Positions 12,630 through 25,639 of a stretch of 64,000 bases of DNA are shown here, piece after piece. A program made the position numbers and the translations under genes. The notes beneath the pieces are model-generated. The model had not been told where the DNA came from, searched no databases, and saw nothing but the letters and a program-made list of their open reading frames with translations. This DNA comes from Scalesia atractyloides (Eukaryota; Streptophyta; Magnoliopsida; Asterales; Asteraceae): positions 101,704,411 to 101,768,410 of the forward strand of contig CAMTDV010000030.1 of the NCBI GenBank assembly GCA_947069175.1. The letters run 5' to 3'. Positions within the stretch are counted from its first letter, which is position 1, and each line of letters begins with the position of its first letter.

Positions 12630-13370
12630 CAAAAAGCTCACGGCTCAAAGCTCGCTCGGATTTACCTCGGAAAAAACTCGCTCAATATGGCTCGGTTTGA
12701 AACTGAGCCGAGCCGGCTTGGCTCAGCTAGAAAGCGAGCCTAGCTCAGCTCCGTTTGGCTTGCTTGTTAACTCGGCTTGGCTTAGCTCGAGTTAGTTTAC
12801 TTTTAATACGCTTAGTATACATATAATACATTTATAGAAAACTGGTAATTATTTGCTATTATGTAGAAGTGTGGTTAGATATCTATAACATATTTGGGGG
12901 TTGATTAGGATGCTAAAGAACTTGTATTGTATTTCGTTGGGATTTGAAACTTATTTTGTAAATGGTTAAACTTGAATTTGGCTTGTAATGTAGCAGGTTG
13001 AACTTATTTTGAATATGTTCTTTTGAACTATTCGATGATATTTTAGACTACTGATATTCAATGCTATGTGTTGATATTTCACTCTAAGCTCGAGCCTAAC
13101 TGAACCAAACCGAGCTTGAGCTTGAATTTCGCTTGTAATATAGCAGGTTGAACTTATTTTGAATATGTTCTTTTGAACTATTCAATGATATTTTAGACTA
13201 CAGAATACTATTCTGAAAGCTATGTGTTGATATTTAACTCTAAATTCGAGCCTAACTGAACCAAACCAAACTTGAGCTAAAATTTTCAGCTTGGTTTATA
13301 ATCTAACTAAGCCCAAATTAGCTATGGCTCGACTCGGATATGCTCGTGAACAACCTGCTCAAAAGGGTGG
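12630..13370. repeat. GCTCGAGCTCGG-type transposon-derived repeat with internal duplication
   Basis: The edges are rich in AGCTCGGCTYGAGC words. The middle holds a duplicated block of about 150 bp: GTAGCAGGTTGAACTTATTT near 12990 recurs near 13142. The same word class occurs at 38928-39412, 56756-57166 and 61240-61510. Confidence 0.6.
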
Positions 13371-13939
13371 TTAAAGAATATGAAAAAGGTGATGGTGAAT
13401 GGTGATAGCGGGCCGCCACCACGAGAGCTTAAAAGTGACGGGATCTCTTAGTATCCAAACGGATTACTGACCACTTATTTTGTTAATGCCATGCACAAAA
13501 ACAATGGGACCATAACTCTTGTCTTTATTCTCTTTTTTAAGTAAATTCTTTCTTACTTTATTCACGAAATTTAAATTCCTCATTTTAAACGCACCTTTTA
13601 CGCCCAACTTTAACAGTGAAATTCCATTAAAAACAACAAAGAATCTGTTACATGTGATTTTATGATAGTTTTTTAAATGTTTTTATTAAATATATAAAAA
13701 AAAAACTTTAAAAGAGGATGTCCATATTCGTAGGTTTCTTCGATAGTTCCACGAATCCACACAACATAAATAATTTTATGTGGTATACCTAAGATAATCG
13801 GTGTGTTGAGATGTTAATATTAATTGTTATTATTCATATTTAAAGTGAGAGGTGTAGATTTTTATCCACTTTTTGTAATAATTTTGGAATTCAATAATAT
13901 AAACTATGAGACATTTACAGATAATAATAATACGGATGA

Positions 13940-14120
13940 GCAAATGGTACCAAACACTGGTATCGGAACCAAAATTTCCAAACAGAAATATATTTGGTAC
14001 CGACTTTTGGTGCTTTTTGTACTAGTTTGGTACCGGTATTTTAACTTCAAATACCGTACCGGTATACGAATGTACCGTTTAATTATGGTACCAGTACCCG
14101 TTTTTGAGGATTTTCGGTAC
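13940..14120. repeat. GGTACCGGTA-rich repeat
   Basis: GGTACC, TACCGGTA and TGGTACCGA words recur throughout, like the low-complexity body of a small hAT or MITE. The 116-residue open frame across it is a by-product. Confidence 0.5.
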
Positions 14121-14688
14121 CAGTTGGTACCTAGCTTATCTCAAGATAATAATCCTAACATTAATTTTTATTAATAAAGACAATCTCACTTCAACGAAGA
14201 AATAACCCTATCTGCCAATAACTTTCGTTTTGTCATTTCAAAACTACTCACAACATTTGACTGAAATTAAAATCTATCAATTGTTGTTGACGAAGTTACC
14301 TCTTCGTTAGAGTACTATTTCATTTGGAAACGGAAGTATGAGTTAGGAGTATCATTACTCAAAATTATCGTGTAATGATTATAATCCAGTTTTCTCAAAT
14401 ACAGAACAATTTACCTAATGACCCACCCTCTTCATTTTCAACCGTGATGTTTGATTCCTTTGTGGAGTTTAAATCATTTACAATTTCATTTTGAGTAGCT
14501 GGATCATCATTGCTATTCTCATTTTTAGCATCCTCAATATGAATTTTGTCGGGTACACTCTCCTGCATCAAACCCATGGTTTCAATTTTTGGGAGAAGGC
14601 ATACTAAACAAGTCTTTCAAATCTGGGTTTTTGTGAGTTCGGTCTACCGTTTGTGCGTTTTTTATTCAGTGGCAACTAACATACGCAC

Positions 14689-17600
14689 ATGGCTCCAACA
14701 AGGAGGGGTCGGAACGTTAAGCCAGAAGGCCATGTGCAAGGCTCTGCTACTAGTTTAAGGACCTGCCACTTCAAATTTTTCCACGAATGTAAAGATGGCA
14801 AGCCGGGGTCTGTGGGATTTTCCGTCTACTTGAACACATGCAAAGCACCCACCTCAAGACAGAAAACCGAAGGCTATCTTTGAAGGAGGCTATCTCCAAG
14901 GACTTGGACCTTTTTTTGGATGTTGGGGAAGTTCTTAGGGCATGAGATAAATGGTTATGTGGGAGGGGCATGATGATGCATGTGCTCAGTAGGGGTGCAA
15001 GCATGGTGATGAGGTCGTTTCGTTTGCCATGGTCTCTGGGATGTTGAAGATTTTATTGTTGGGATCCGGAAACCATGTCAAGTGGTGGTTGATACAGACT
15101 CACGTTGCCCAGCAGGGCTGGTTGGTGATGTAACCTCCTTGAGCGTGTTTTTTCCGTCCCTAGCGTTCGCCCAGGTTTAACAGGTGCTTTGCGCAAAGTG
15201 GTGGCGTCGCCAGGATCGGTTCGAAAATTGGGTCCAATTGCTTTTGCTACCCGCGTTGCACCTTGAGGGTGGTTAGACCATCCTCTAGACAAGAGTGTAG
15301 ATCATGGAACAGGAAATCTCTGCAATGTAGTAACATCTTGCATGCACTAGCAGTTTGGAAAGATGGGTCTGGGTTTAACGAATTTGGTCTCTTCCCTATT
15401 GGATAACAAGGGGAGGCTGGGGCTCATATGGGAGGATGCAGGGGGGAGGAAGAAAAGAAAGGGACCCTAATATTAAGCAATGTCTTCGGAAAGTCAGGGA
15501 TGAACATTTCACGGCTGCGGTTAAGGTTTTATGCTTGAGTGGAGTTGCCCCTCTAGGTGATTCGACCCTAAAAGCTCTTATTGATAAACACCCAGTGATG
15601 CCGCCACCATCCCTGCCTTCCAACCCTTTGGCCCAACCCACTCTTTCTGTTGATGGGGAGTGTGTGCTCAAATGTATCTGATCCTTCTCTAAAGGGACGT
15701 CTTGTGGTAGGGACGGGATGCGGGCCCAACACTTGCTAGATGCTATAGGTGGGGAGGGCTCCGTGACTTCCTCTGGTTTGCTTTACGAGCATTACTGAAG
15801 TTGTCAACTTATGGCTTGGTGGATCTTGCCCTAAGGTGCTTGCTGAGTTTGTTGCCTCGGCCTCATTTACCCCTTTATTGAAGCCTGATAAAGGAATTCG
15901 ACCTATTGCTGTGGGGGTATTTGGCGAAGGTTGGTTTTCAAGGTGGCAATGAAGAAGGTCGGGAAAGACATGGCCCAGTACTTGGGGGACTTTCAATTTG
16001 GAGTGGGGACGCCAAATGGGCAGAGGCGGTGCTTCATAGTGCGAACAGGTTTCTCCACTCCTTTCATGCAGATGGTTCCTTGGCCTTACTTACTGTGGAC
16101 TTTTCCAATGCCTTCAACATGGTCGACCGCACAACTTTTCTACAAGAGGTTCATCAGCGTTGCCCGTCAATCTATCGGTGGGTTCAATTCCTTACGCCTA
16201 GCCTGCTAGGTTGTATGTTGGTAGCGAGTGTATTGGGGCTACTACCGTAGTGCAACAAGGAGATCCCTTGGGGCCCTTCTCTTTGCCCTTGCCTTACACC
16301 CCCTCATTCTACGGGTTCAAGACCGTTGTAATCTCCTTTTCATGCTTGGTACTTGGATGATAGGACGATTATCGGCAACGCGTCTGAGGTTGCTAAGGCC
16401 TTAGATATCATCAACGAGGAGGGGCCATCTTAGGCTTTACCTCGACATTAAGAAAACAAAGGTTTTTTGGCCGACGTGCGATGGGCGGAAAGTTCAGGAC
16501 GAGCTTTTCCCGAGAAGGATTGGTAGACCAGAGAGGGGTGTTAAGCTCCTTGGTGGGGCTATTAGCTGTGATCCTAGCTTTATTGGGGAGTTGGCAGGGC
16601 GATGGGCCTCGGGGGCGGTTGATCTAATGAAACTATTGCCCTGCCTTAGGGATCCCCAATGTGAAGTCCTGCTGCTAAGGTCGTGTATGGGGGTTGCAAA
16701 GTTACTATTTGGGTTGCGGACTTGTCAACCTCATTTGATGTTGGATGCGGCATCTCGATTTGATGATGGCCTCCGGGAGGCTATAAAGACATAGTCGTGT
16801 GTGGTGGCCCGTTCTTCGGTGACCTCTAGTGGCGTCTAGCATCTCTACCGATGCGTCTAGGTGGTTTAGGCCTCCTTTCAGCTCGAGATGTTGGGGCTTA
16901 TGCCTTTGTGGCGTCTAGACCTCAGTCTTGGGAACTACAGGATCATATTCTTCGAAACAGTGGGGTTATCGGGCTCGACCCGGACTAATAGCAGGCGCTC
17001 GAACATTTAAATGTCTCTCTCCCGAACTTTGATATTGGCGGTTTCTCTAATAAGGACACCGCCCCCTCGAAGCCACAAAAAACTTTGGCGAATGTTCTGT
17101 TTAGCAAAATCGCTCGAGCCTAGGAGAAGTTTTTGTTTGTCACCCCGCCAGAAAGGCGGTGTTTGAGCGCTTGAAGGGCCCCCATGCTCAGGATTTTTTG
17201 ACCGTTAACCCGATTGAAGGGGTTGGGGCAATGCATGTCTGCAGTAGAATACAAGCCATTCTCAAATACCGATTGATGATCCCTATGTAACCGGAAGATG
17301 AAACCTGTCCAATATGTCGTAAAGCTTGTATGAATAAATATGGGAGCACGTTGTCCATTGGTAAAGAGCTCCCTGGGTTCAAATATCGACATGACTGGGT
17401 GCGAGTGTTTTGTGGGACATCCTGAGAAGAGCCGGGATTTCTGCTAAGAAAGAGGCTCCGGTGAATTTCCTCACGGACCCTATGGAAAGGAGATCTACTC
17501 TGCGACCACGGATCTGCTCGTCTTTGGTTGGGCTGGGGGGAAACATGCTTGTGTGGACCTCACGGGGGTTTCCCCTTTGGTTGGTTTAAGGGAAAACAGG

Positions 17601-17885
17601 TTTGTAGCCGGGCAAGCATCTAGAAAAGCAGAATCAAAGAAAGTGGATAAACACGCTAAAGCTTGCGCAGAGAACCAACATGTCTTTGTCCCTTTTGCTT
17701 TTGATACCTTTGACTCCCTAGCACCAGAAGCTATCTACTTCTTGACTAAGGTTCAACGGGTCATCCACAATAATTGTTCATCCCCGGGGGGCAGGGGTTC
17801 GTCTTTGAAGATTAGGGTTTGCAATTCAGAAGGGATGGGAGCGGCAGCTTGTTTCCCGTCTACCTTCTGTTTTGATGTAACTTGA
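14689..17885 (+). pseudogene. Non-LTR retrotransposon polyprotein relic (RT plus RLE-like C-terminus)
   Basis: The reading frame is broken many times but can be followed across about 3.2 kb. In order: an N-terminal fragment (14689-14883); a linker (15436-15681, with IKQCLRKVRDEHFTAAVKVL); the reverse transcriptase fingers and palm (about 15860-16380), with LTVDFSNAFNMVDR, QQGDPLGPLLFAL and the catalytic YLDD at 16350-16361; then thumb-like sequence (16590-16800, LLLRSCMGVAKLLFGLRTCQ). Next come a Cys motif, CPICRKAC (about 17308), and an open frame (to 17885) with D-L-L-V-F-G-W.., GKHACVDLTGVSP. The spacing of the two Asp residues recalls the PD..D core of restriction-like endonucleases in R2-like elements. 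No frame is long enough to be functional. Confidence 0.8.
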
Positions 17886-19454
17886 CAAGTTTTTTTTTAT
17901 GATGTGAAACGAAAATATCCCTATTAATTTTATCAATAAAATATAGATTGATTATATGTATTAAAAATATTAAAATTTCTACAAAATTAAACTTTTTTTT
18001 CTTTTTTGATACTAGCGGTTGAGTTTATTATGCAATCATGCTTAATAATGCATTTCACTGTTTAATGCCATCATCAGCAAAGATGAAAACAAAAAATACA
18101 TTATTTTAAGAAATAAAACATATAAAAAGTAAAATGAAAGTAGATTTATGGGCAATTTATGAATTTGGAGGGGGCGGTGGAGCTTGGAAGCAACTATTCA
18201 ATTTCCCCACGGGTAATTTGATGCATCCATAAGCAATTTCACCTCAATATTATTTAACTTACATTTTAGATAATTCTTTTAAAAAATTACGGCAATTGCA
18301 TAATCATTTGTACATGATACATGAATGTTAATCAAATGTAGTAAGAGATGATAAAAACACAATTAAAAATTCATTTTATTTGTCACAATTAAAACATGTG
18401 TCATGAGATTTCGCATAGATAATAGTTTTCGCATAGTAGTTATGTCACGTTTAATATGAAAAGTTATGTTGTGCGAAATCTATGACTTATACGAAGAGTT
18501 GTAAGGATTTCACATATGTAGCTTACGTGAAAAGTTGACCATTATACTCTTTGATCAGATTTGACTTAGTTGATTGGGTGATGTGCAAAGGTCGATCCAG
18601 CAAGTTCATTGTATTTCTATCTGTTTATGTTTCCCCAGGCGAGTATCTAGACCCCTTTTAGACTGTTTTAGGGTGATATGCATACTTGACAAATGTTTTG
18701 AAAGTAAAACACGTGTTAAAGAAAGGAATGGTTTTTACGAAAGAAATAGTTTTTGGGCTTTTATCCAAAGCATGGTCATAGAGATTATCAGATGGACATA
18801 TAAACTTAACGTTTCACTGAAGTGTAAACCTGACATGTGCATTGAATGTTAGAACTAAAGTTTAAAGGAAAATTTAGTGTATAACATTGTTTCTAATTCA
18901 ACACATTGTGGAAATCTACTATATCTTGATCACGATGATGAATGGAAGATACGCTTTATGGGATCACGTCCTAAGTATGTTAAGTGGGCAATGCCTTTGT
19001 GGTTTTCTAAGTAATCGATTGTACAACTAGGTAAGTGAATCCGGTAGTGTGACGGCTATCGATAAATGTTTGAAGAATTTAGACACATGGATGTTACTTG
19101 ATCCATGTTTTAAGGCATGTTTATGTAAGAAAAGTTATACTGAAAATACTATGTTGCACGTTACGTTTATTCTTAAGCTACTTATATAACTAGATCTCAC
19201 TCCGCGTAATTGACTTTAGTATTCATATTAGTCTAATGCTTAGGATTGCTCGTAGAGACGGATAACATGGACTTGAAGACTACCATATCCCGTGACTGGC
19301 ATCGCGTTTGATTATCTTTTGTTTCGAACCGTGATATTGTTTCCGTTGCGTTTGAATAATTTCTAAGTTTATGAACTATATGTCATTGAGCAAATTCAAC
19401 GAACTAGGACCCGAATTTAGGGCATTTCATTTCTTTGCGCCGATTTAACACTTG
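17886..19454. other. Intergenic region, no supported gene
   Basis: The T run after 17890 may mark the 3' end of the retrotransposon relic. The remainder is AT-rich. 19220-19450 has a more balanced composition and could be old retrotransposon sequence, but no motif is readable. Confidence 0.4.
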
Positions 19455-19582
19455 TTCAAATTAATCAAAATATTGGAGAAAGAAATTGAAACTAATTAGA
19501 TAAAACAAAACTTTACCTTTAAGGAATTTGATACGTTTTTTGTGGGTTGGAAGAGTAGGATGATATAAAGATTGACGCGTAT

Positions 19583-19660
<78 letters not shown>

Positions 19661-20478
19661 CTACACTAGAAGAAGAAATGTCATTTTTGATGATGAAATC
19701 TCTCTACACATCCTTTTTCTTGCCAGCTGCTTTGGACCACTCTAACCTTCTTTTTTACCTTTTTATTTATTCTTATATGTTACTTGCCCTTTAAAAAAAT
19801 ACTTAATTTGTCATATATACTTATTTAATAGATTATGTAAATTTACAAAAAACAAAAACATTAAATACATAAACAGTTTAATAATTATATGTAAATTTAC
19901 AAAATGCAAAAACATTAAATACATAAACAAGACCTTGATACTATTTTTTATATGTAAACTATTTTAAAAGATGCCTTTCCCAAATGTCGGAATAAATGAT
20001 TTGGGGAAAAAGCATCTTTAATATAGTTTACATATAAAAAAATAGTATCAAGGTCCTGTTTATGTATCTAATGTTTTTGCATTTTGTAAATTTACATATA
20101 TTTATTAAACTGTTTATGTATTTAATGTTTTTGTTTTTTTGTAAATTTACATATAGCTATTAAATAAGTATATAAGACAAATTAAGTATTTTTTTAAAGG
20201 GCAAGTAATATATAAGAATAAATAAAAAGGTAAAAAAATCCAAAGCAGCTGGCAAGAAAAAGGATGTGTAGAGAGATTTCATCAGCAAAAATGGCATTTC
20301 TTCTTCTAGTCTAGATATATATATATATATATATATATAAAGACACCTCATTTACGCGTCAATCTTTATATCATCCTACTCTTCCAACCCACAAAAAACG
20401 TATCAAATTCCTTAAAGGTAAAGTTTTGTTTTATCTAATTAGTTTCAATTTCTTTCTCCAATATTTGATTAATTTGAA
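19455..20478. repeat. Long near-perfect inverted repeat (about 1.0 kb hairpin)
   Basis: The left arm starts TTCAAATTAATCAAAATATTGG and the right arm ends with its complement. The arms of about 480-500 bp match nearly throughout, including GAATTTGATACGTTTTTTG and the stretches flanking each (TA)n tract. They meet at a short loop near 19985-20005 (AAATGTCGGAATAAATGATT). The (TA)n length differs between arms (about 19586-19659 against 20313-20338). No terminal TSD was found. It could be a foldback element or an inverted duplication. Transcription would give a long hairpin RNA. Confidence 0.9.
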
Positions 20479-21072
20479 TAAGATCCTACCAATACATTGT
20501 TAATCACCGGGACTAAGTATAATATTAGTTACATTGAGTAGTTGAACTTTAAATAAACATTAGATCATTAAATTATGATATATGGTGTAAAGATCAAATA
20601 CAAATGGGTCTTAACATATAAAATACCCTTAATAATAGAATTTTTTAATTATATTCCTTATCTTATTAATCACGTATTTGAGTCTTATAGTAAAAAAAAA
20701 TCACGATGTGTTAAGTTGTACATGCATTTAAATTTAAAAGTAAATATTGTCCATTGACCGCATGCATAGCACCGTATGTATGTATATGCTTGTATATATG
20801 TGGGATATAGTTGACTGAAACAAATAAAAAATAAATAAAGGAAAGTAAAGACATATCGAACCATATCCGTGTATATGGAAAATAAAAATAAGGGCAGTTG
20901 CAACAAATCCATACGTAAAAGTATATGTATTTCAGCGGCCAGGTATTATAAATCCAGCCTGTCAATCATGGGCTTCTTAAACAAATTGGATTGGCTTTCT
21001 ACCAAAAATCAATAATATACAATTTTTTATTATTGTTTTTTCATAAAATATTACTTTGTTTTTTCATAAAGA

Positions 21073-21365
21073 GTTAATTACTGTTTTCGTCCTTGTGGTT
21101 TGTCAAAAATCACTATTCAGTCTATTATTTAAAAATTGCTATTTCAGTCCATATGGTTTCACTTTCGTAACCATTTCAGTCCCTGTGGTTTCACTTTCGT
21201 AACCACTTCAATCCATTTATTCTGTAAGTAGAGGGACTGAAATGGTTGCGAGGTGGACTGAAATGGTTACGAAAATGAAACCATAGGGATTGAAATCGTA
21301 ATTTTTAAAGTAATGGACTGAAATAGTGATTTTTAACAAAACACAGGGACAAAACAGTAATTAAC
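21073..21365. mobile_element. Foldback MITE
   Basis: GTTAATTACTGTTTTCGTCC at the left is mirrored by GGGACAAAACAGTAATTAAC at the right. Inner arms (CACTATTYAGTCYATTA; CCATTTCAGTCC) also pair. The two arms meet around 21215-21235. Confidence 0.8.
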
Positions 21366-23135
21366 ACTTTCATAAAATATTACTTGTTGATTTGAGATGT
21401 GGAAAACCAACCCTAAAATCCTAAAAAAACCAAAAAGTTATAAGAACCTTATTGGGATTATAAACTCTCAAAGAAAAAAAAACCAATTTTTTTATGTATT
21501 AATAACCAAATTGAACCGGTTCGGGTGAAGGGAACACCTCCAAAACTACTCGAAGATCCAAATCAACCAACCGATCATTGAGTGACACCTCACAACAACT
21601 CAAAAATACTAAAATGAACCCAATTCAATTTCGGCGGTGTTTCTAATTTACCTAATGAACCCGAACCCAATTTTCAATTCCTCTTTTTGATACCTCTCTT
21701 TGATACCTCTCTCGGGTTCACGAGCCAAAAAATTGATCCCGAAAGCCATTTTGCAATGATTGAGACGGTGTACCCGATTCACTATCTCAAAGACGCCCCT
21801 CACGCTCTAATAGACTGTCGTTTAGGATTTAACACTCAATTAAATGATTGAATGATTGTTAATGAATCAACTTTTTGACCGTAAAATAATTGTTAATGAA
21901 TTATTATGTTTGCTTTCTAAAATATTTTGAAAACAATTATATATTTTCTTTCAAAGAAAGCATAAACTAGAGAAATGAATAATGTTAATAATCATCAATG
22001 TCTATAAAAACGTTATCATTCATAAATTTCCAATGTTTTTCCGGTTTAATGATAGCCCTAAGTCTCTAATACGGCTTGGCCAACAAACGGCGGAGGCAAG
22101 CATCGGCAAAATTCCACCAGTTTTGTTTCGGTTTTTACTAGACCGCTGATTCGTTAAAAAACAAGCACTTCATTTTCTCCCTAGTCCATTAGCTTGTAAC
22201 CGGACTAACTGCAGTCATGAGTGAGCACAAATCGGTTGGAAACCAAATGCATAAAGCCGGGAAAAAAAAAAACAACTAACCCGGCTAAGAAAACTAAAAC
22301 ACATTACAAAAATGAAAATTCAGAAACCAATTAGAATAATGAAATAAAAAATATATCATATTTTACAAGTTTAGTTCATGTGATATGATTTATTTGGTTG
22401 ACTAAGTAATATTTTGGTGCAAATGGTGTTCATACTATACAACCAAATATAGAATATAGAATATAAAAACATAATATATATAAATTATGTAAATTTTAAC
22501 TGCATTGCATTAAAAAATTCTTTTGACTTGTATAAATTATGTGGAAAAACAAAAAATTAAATATAAACGGTGCAAGTGGGTAGAAAATACATAAATGGAC
22601 GAGTCAACTATAGAAAATATGCATGCCACCAAGTTGATGCTATTAAACACCAAATACTTCGAGAATCATAGTGGCTCTTAGATGGACACCAAATTTGAAC
22701 ATATATATTTATTATTGACGTAATTGTTGACGTTTGTTTTGTTGCTTCAAATGTTTTTAGTTTTCATAAAACAAATAGAGACATTTTATGTGAAACTATA
22801 AAATATGACACGGATAACAATACATTTTACAATAAGTATAAAATTTGAGTTACATAAACATAAATAATTTAAGGTAGTATATATGACACTAAGCAATAAT
22901 AGTGTCAACTTTTAAAAACTAATTTTACATACACAACACATTTGTTTTCTAGGATATAATAGTCGAAGCAGTAGTTATACTGCTGAAAATAAACTAACGA
23001 GTCCGAAATACCATGAGATTTTCCGGTATTTGATTAGTTAAATCACAAGTAAGTTGACCTCTCTAAATTTTTTGAACTATTTTTGTGTCTCAAAAATAAT
23101 AAATGAGTTTATTTTATAACTATTCTGGTAAAAAA
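21366..23135. other. Intergenic region, no supported gene
   Basis: AT-rich, with no open frame carrying a recognisable motif. 21500-22300 is somewhat more GC-rich and looks like decayed transposon sequence without a definable end. Confidence 0.4.
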
Positions 23136-23850
23136 CGAGTAAAATGCAAAAATGTTCCTTGAATTTAGATCATTGTTGTCACTTCAGTACAAAAATGGAG
23201 CCAATGACCTCTAGCTCAAGTGGTAGGAGAGCTTGAGTTCTTCTATGAAGACCCAAGTTCAATCCCCACTTGGTGCAAAAAGGAGTGAGGCACTGGTGGG
23301 CAATGATAGGTGACCTATGGAAACCTGGGTTCGATCCTCTAGCCAAACGGGTTTTATCGGTAATTTCACCGCTGTGCCTACGGGCGGGTCGGTTACCGGG
23401 TTTTCCCCGTAAGTGGTAGTGGACGACTCGGGTTACTCTCGGAGTACTCCGTCTGTCCAGTGGGGTGCCCCGAGATTACTAGAAATTGATTTGTTGGCCG
23501 TTCAAAAAAAAGTACAAAAATGGAACTTTGTATTTGGGTCCCTGAGGTTTCATTTTTGTTGCTATTTTCATCCAATTGGCAAATTCGGTTAGAATTTTCT
23601 GTTAATTTATTCCCTTTTTGTCGTTTTCCTCATTTAAATAAAGGGTATAATCGTCATTTTATGCCATAATGTATTTTAATTAAATGAGGACTATGCAAAA
23701 ATGTGGAGAAGTTAACAGAAAATTCGAACTCACTTGTTGGATGAAAATGACAACAGAAATGAAACATCAATGACCCAGATATAAAATGTTCCATTTTAGA
23801 CTGAAGTGTTAAAATAACCTAAACTCAGGGGTCATTTTAACATTTTACTC
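23136..23850. mobile_element. Foldback MITE interrupted by a SINE
   Basis: The left edge GAGTAAAATGCAAAAATG mirrors the right edge CATTTTAACATTTTACTC. The arms continue through the CACTTCAGT..AAAATGGA and GTTTCATTT.TGTTG words and the AATTTTCTGTTAA core. Removing the SINE (23200-23510) plus one target duplication leaves about 390 bp with continuous pairing. Confidence 0.85.
23200..23510 (+). mobile_element. tRNA-derived SINE with 14-bp target duplication
   Basis: The head carries Pol III A-box-like CTAGCTCAAGTGGTAGG and B-box-like AAGTTCAATCCCC. A second AAACCTGGGTTCGATCC lies downstream and the element ends in a short A run. AGTACAAAAATGGA occurs immediately before (23186-23199) and after (23511-23524), a perfect 14-bp target-site duplication. 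Confidence 0.93.
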
Positions 23851-24910
23851 TATATACATAAATAAATCTCCTAACCAGAATACAATATTATTTTTGTCAT
23901 TGTTCATTGTTAGAAAAGAATACATATCTACATAAAAAATGTTGGAAACTACATATATATTATAATACAATTTGGCTTATCGTTTACGTATGCGCGTACA
24001 AATGATCACAAATCATTGTTCCAAATCCAACAAACTAAAAAAGTAATTGACATAAATAAACAAATATAACCATGTTAAAAACAAACAAGAATCGCCAACC
24101 TAAAAAGAAAACAACAAGAGAGAATACAAGTTTTTTTATATATTTTTTTTTGTAGTTAGTATTATTAAGATTTGATTTCTCCGACCAACTTTTGTTGATT
24201 AATACAATTAATAAATGGTTTATTCCAATCATTGCTACAATATTCCTATTTTCAATTGGTTGTTTTTTAACAAAAAGAAAAAGAGGTTTTACCAACCAAA
24301 TGAGATTCTATTAAAAATAATACTAAAGCTAGAATATTTGTTAAGTTTTAAGAATTGGGGGCATCTTTCTTTTTGGCCGTATGATCAAAGAATCGTTATC
24401 AAAGGGATGTGAACATGGTAAAGCTTGGTTATGGATTAAAGCTAAACCTAAAATTGATTTTTTGTTTTTACATTTTTTTTAACTATCGGTTTTGATTCAA
24501 ACAATTTAGTTGATTTGAAAAACAGTTCTAATTAAATTGGTTAATCTTTGACTTTGGAGTGTGTTCAAGCTAATTATAATATATATCTTCAATTATATAT
24601 GAATTAATTCTTAGGTTATATAAAAGATTAGCAATCTTTTATGGGTAAATTACACTTTCGTTCTTTACGTTTATACCAAATTTAAGTAGATGTATTTTAC
24701 CTTTTGAAATTACAAGAATCCACACTTAACGTATTAAAAATCTTGCACCGTCTGTCCTTCGACATTAACCAGTAAAAATTTTCAGTTGAATCTGGTCAGA
24801 TGAGGGTAGTTTTGTCATTATACCAATCGAATTAAAAATAAGTTTATAAATAAAACAAAAAAAAATAATATATGTAATATTTATTTATCTTTCTCTCATC
24901 CACCACCAAC

Positions 24911-25630
24911 AACCCACCACCAGATCTGAAAAAGGGTTGTTTGTTTAGCTCTTAATGAGCCTCTTAATGGTTCAGACCTCTTATTTGTTTACACTTAATG
25001 GTTCAAACTGTTTGTTTCGCGAGCACATTTCTGGATGGTTCAGACATTTGCCTCTGAATAGTTAAGCATTATACTGAGTCTGATTGGTTAAGACCTCTAA
25101 TCTGAATTGGTCAGACTTTTGCCTCTGAACATGAAGCATTATACTGGCTCTTAATGGTTCAAACCTCTTACTGGTTCAACACTTAATAGTTCAGACTTCT
25201 TACTGGTTCAGCACTTAATCATTCGAAGTCTGTCACCACCTAAAACCGCCTCTGGGCCTTGCAAAACGATAATACAAGTATATATGTGTTTCGAAGTTTA
25301 AAGATGTTCTTGACCAGTTTCGACATGAGGTTGACAATTCAGAGAAGTTTTATTAGGTTGTTTTTGTCTAGTATTTAGGAGCAACAGTTTGATCAGTTTA
25401 AGATTTTAGGTGTGAGTAATGGGTTGATTTTGTGTTGTTTGTTGGGGCCTTTGATTTATTATGTTTGTTAGGGCCTGTGGCATCTATTATTGTTGTAGAA
25501 ATTGGAAAATGGGTTTTAATAGGGATTTAGTAAAGACAAGATAGGGGCACCAATTTGAAACCCTAGGTGATGGTTTCTAGGACCAGAGGCGGTTTTAGGT
25601 GGTGACAGGCTTCAGATCTGGTGGTGGGTT
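24911..25630. mobile_element. Inverted-repeat element split by a Tourist-like MITE
   Basis: The right arm (25583-25630, CCAGAGGCGGTTTTAGGTGG through AGATCTGGTGGTGGGTT) pairs with a left arm present in two pieces: 24911-24930 and 25225-25255. The gap between them holds the MITE at 24934-25224, so the small element landed in an older one. Confidence 0.8.
24934..25224. mobile_element. Tourist-like MITE, 3' end missing
   Basis: It starts GGGTTGTTTGTTTAGCTC and is built of TTAATGGTTCAGACCTC / TGCCTCTGAA words. It is the reverse-orientation relative of 51056-51367. The expected far terminus is absent, so it is truncated. Confidence 0.75.
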
Positions 25631-25639
25631 ATATTGTTG

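Noticed and set aside
13824..14174. 116-residue open frame
   Set aside because: It is a reading of the GGTACC-rich repeat with no domain.
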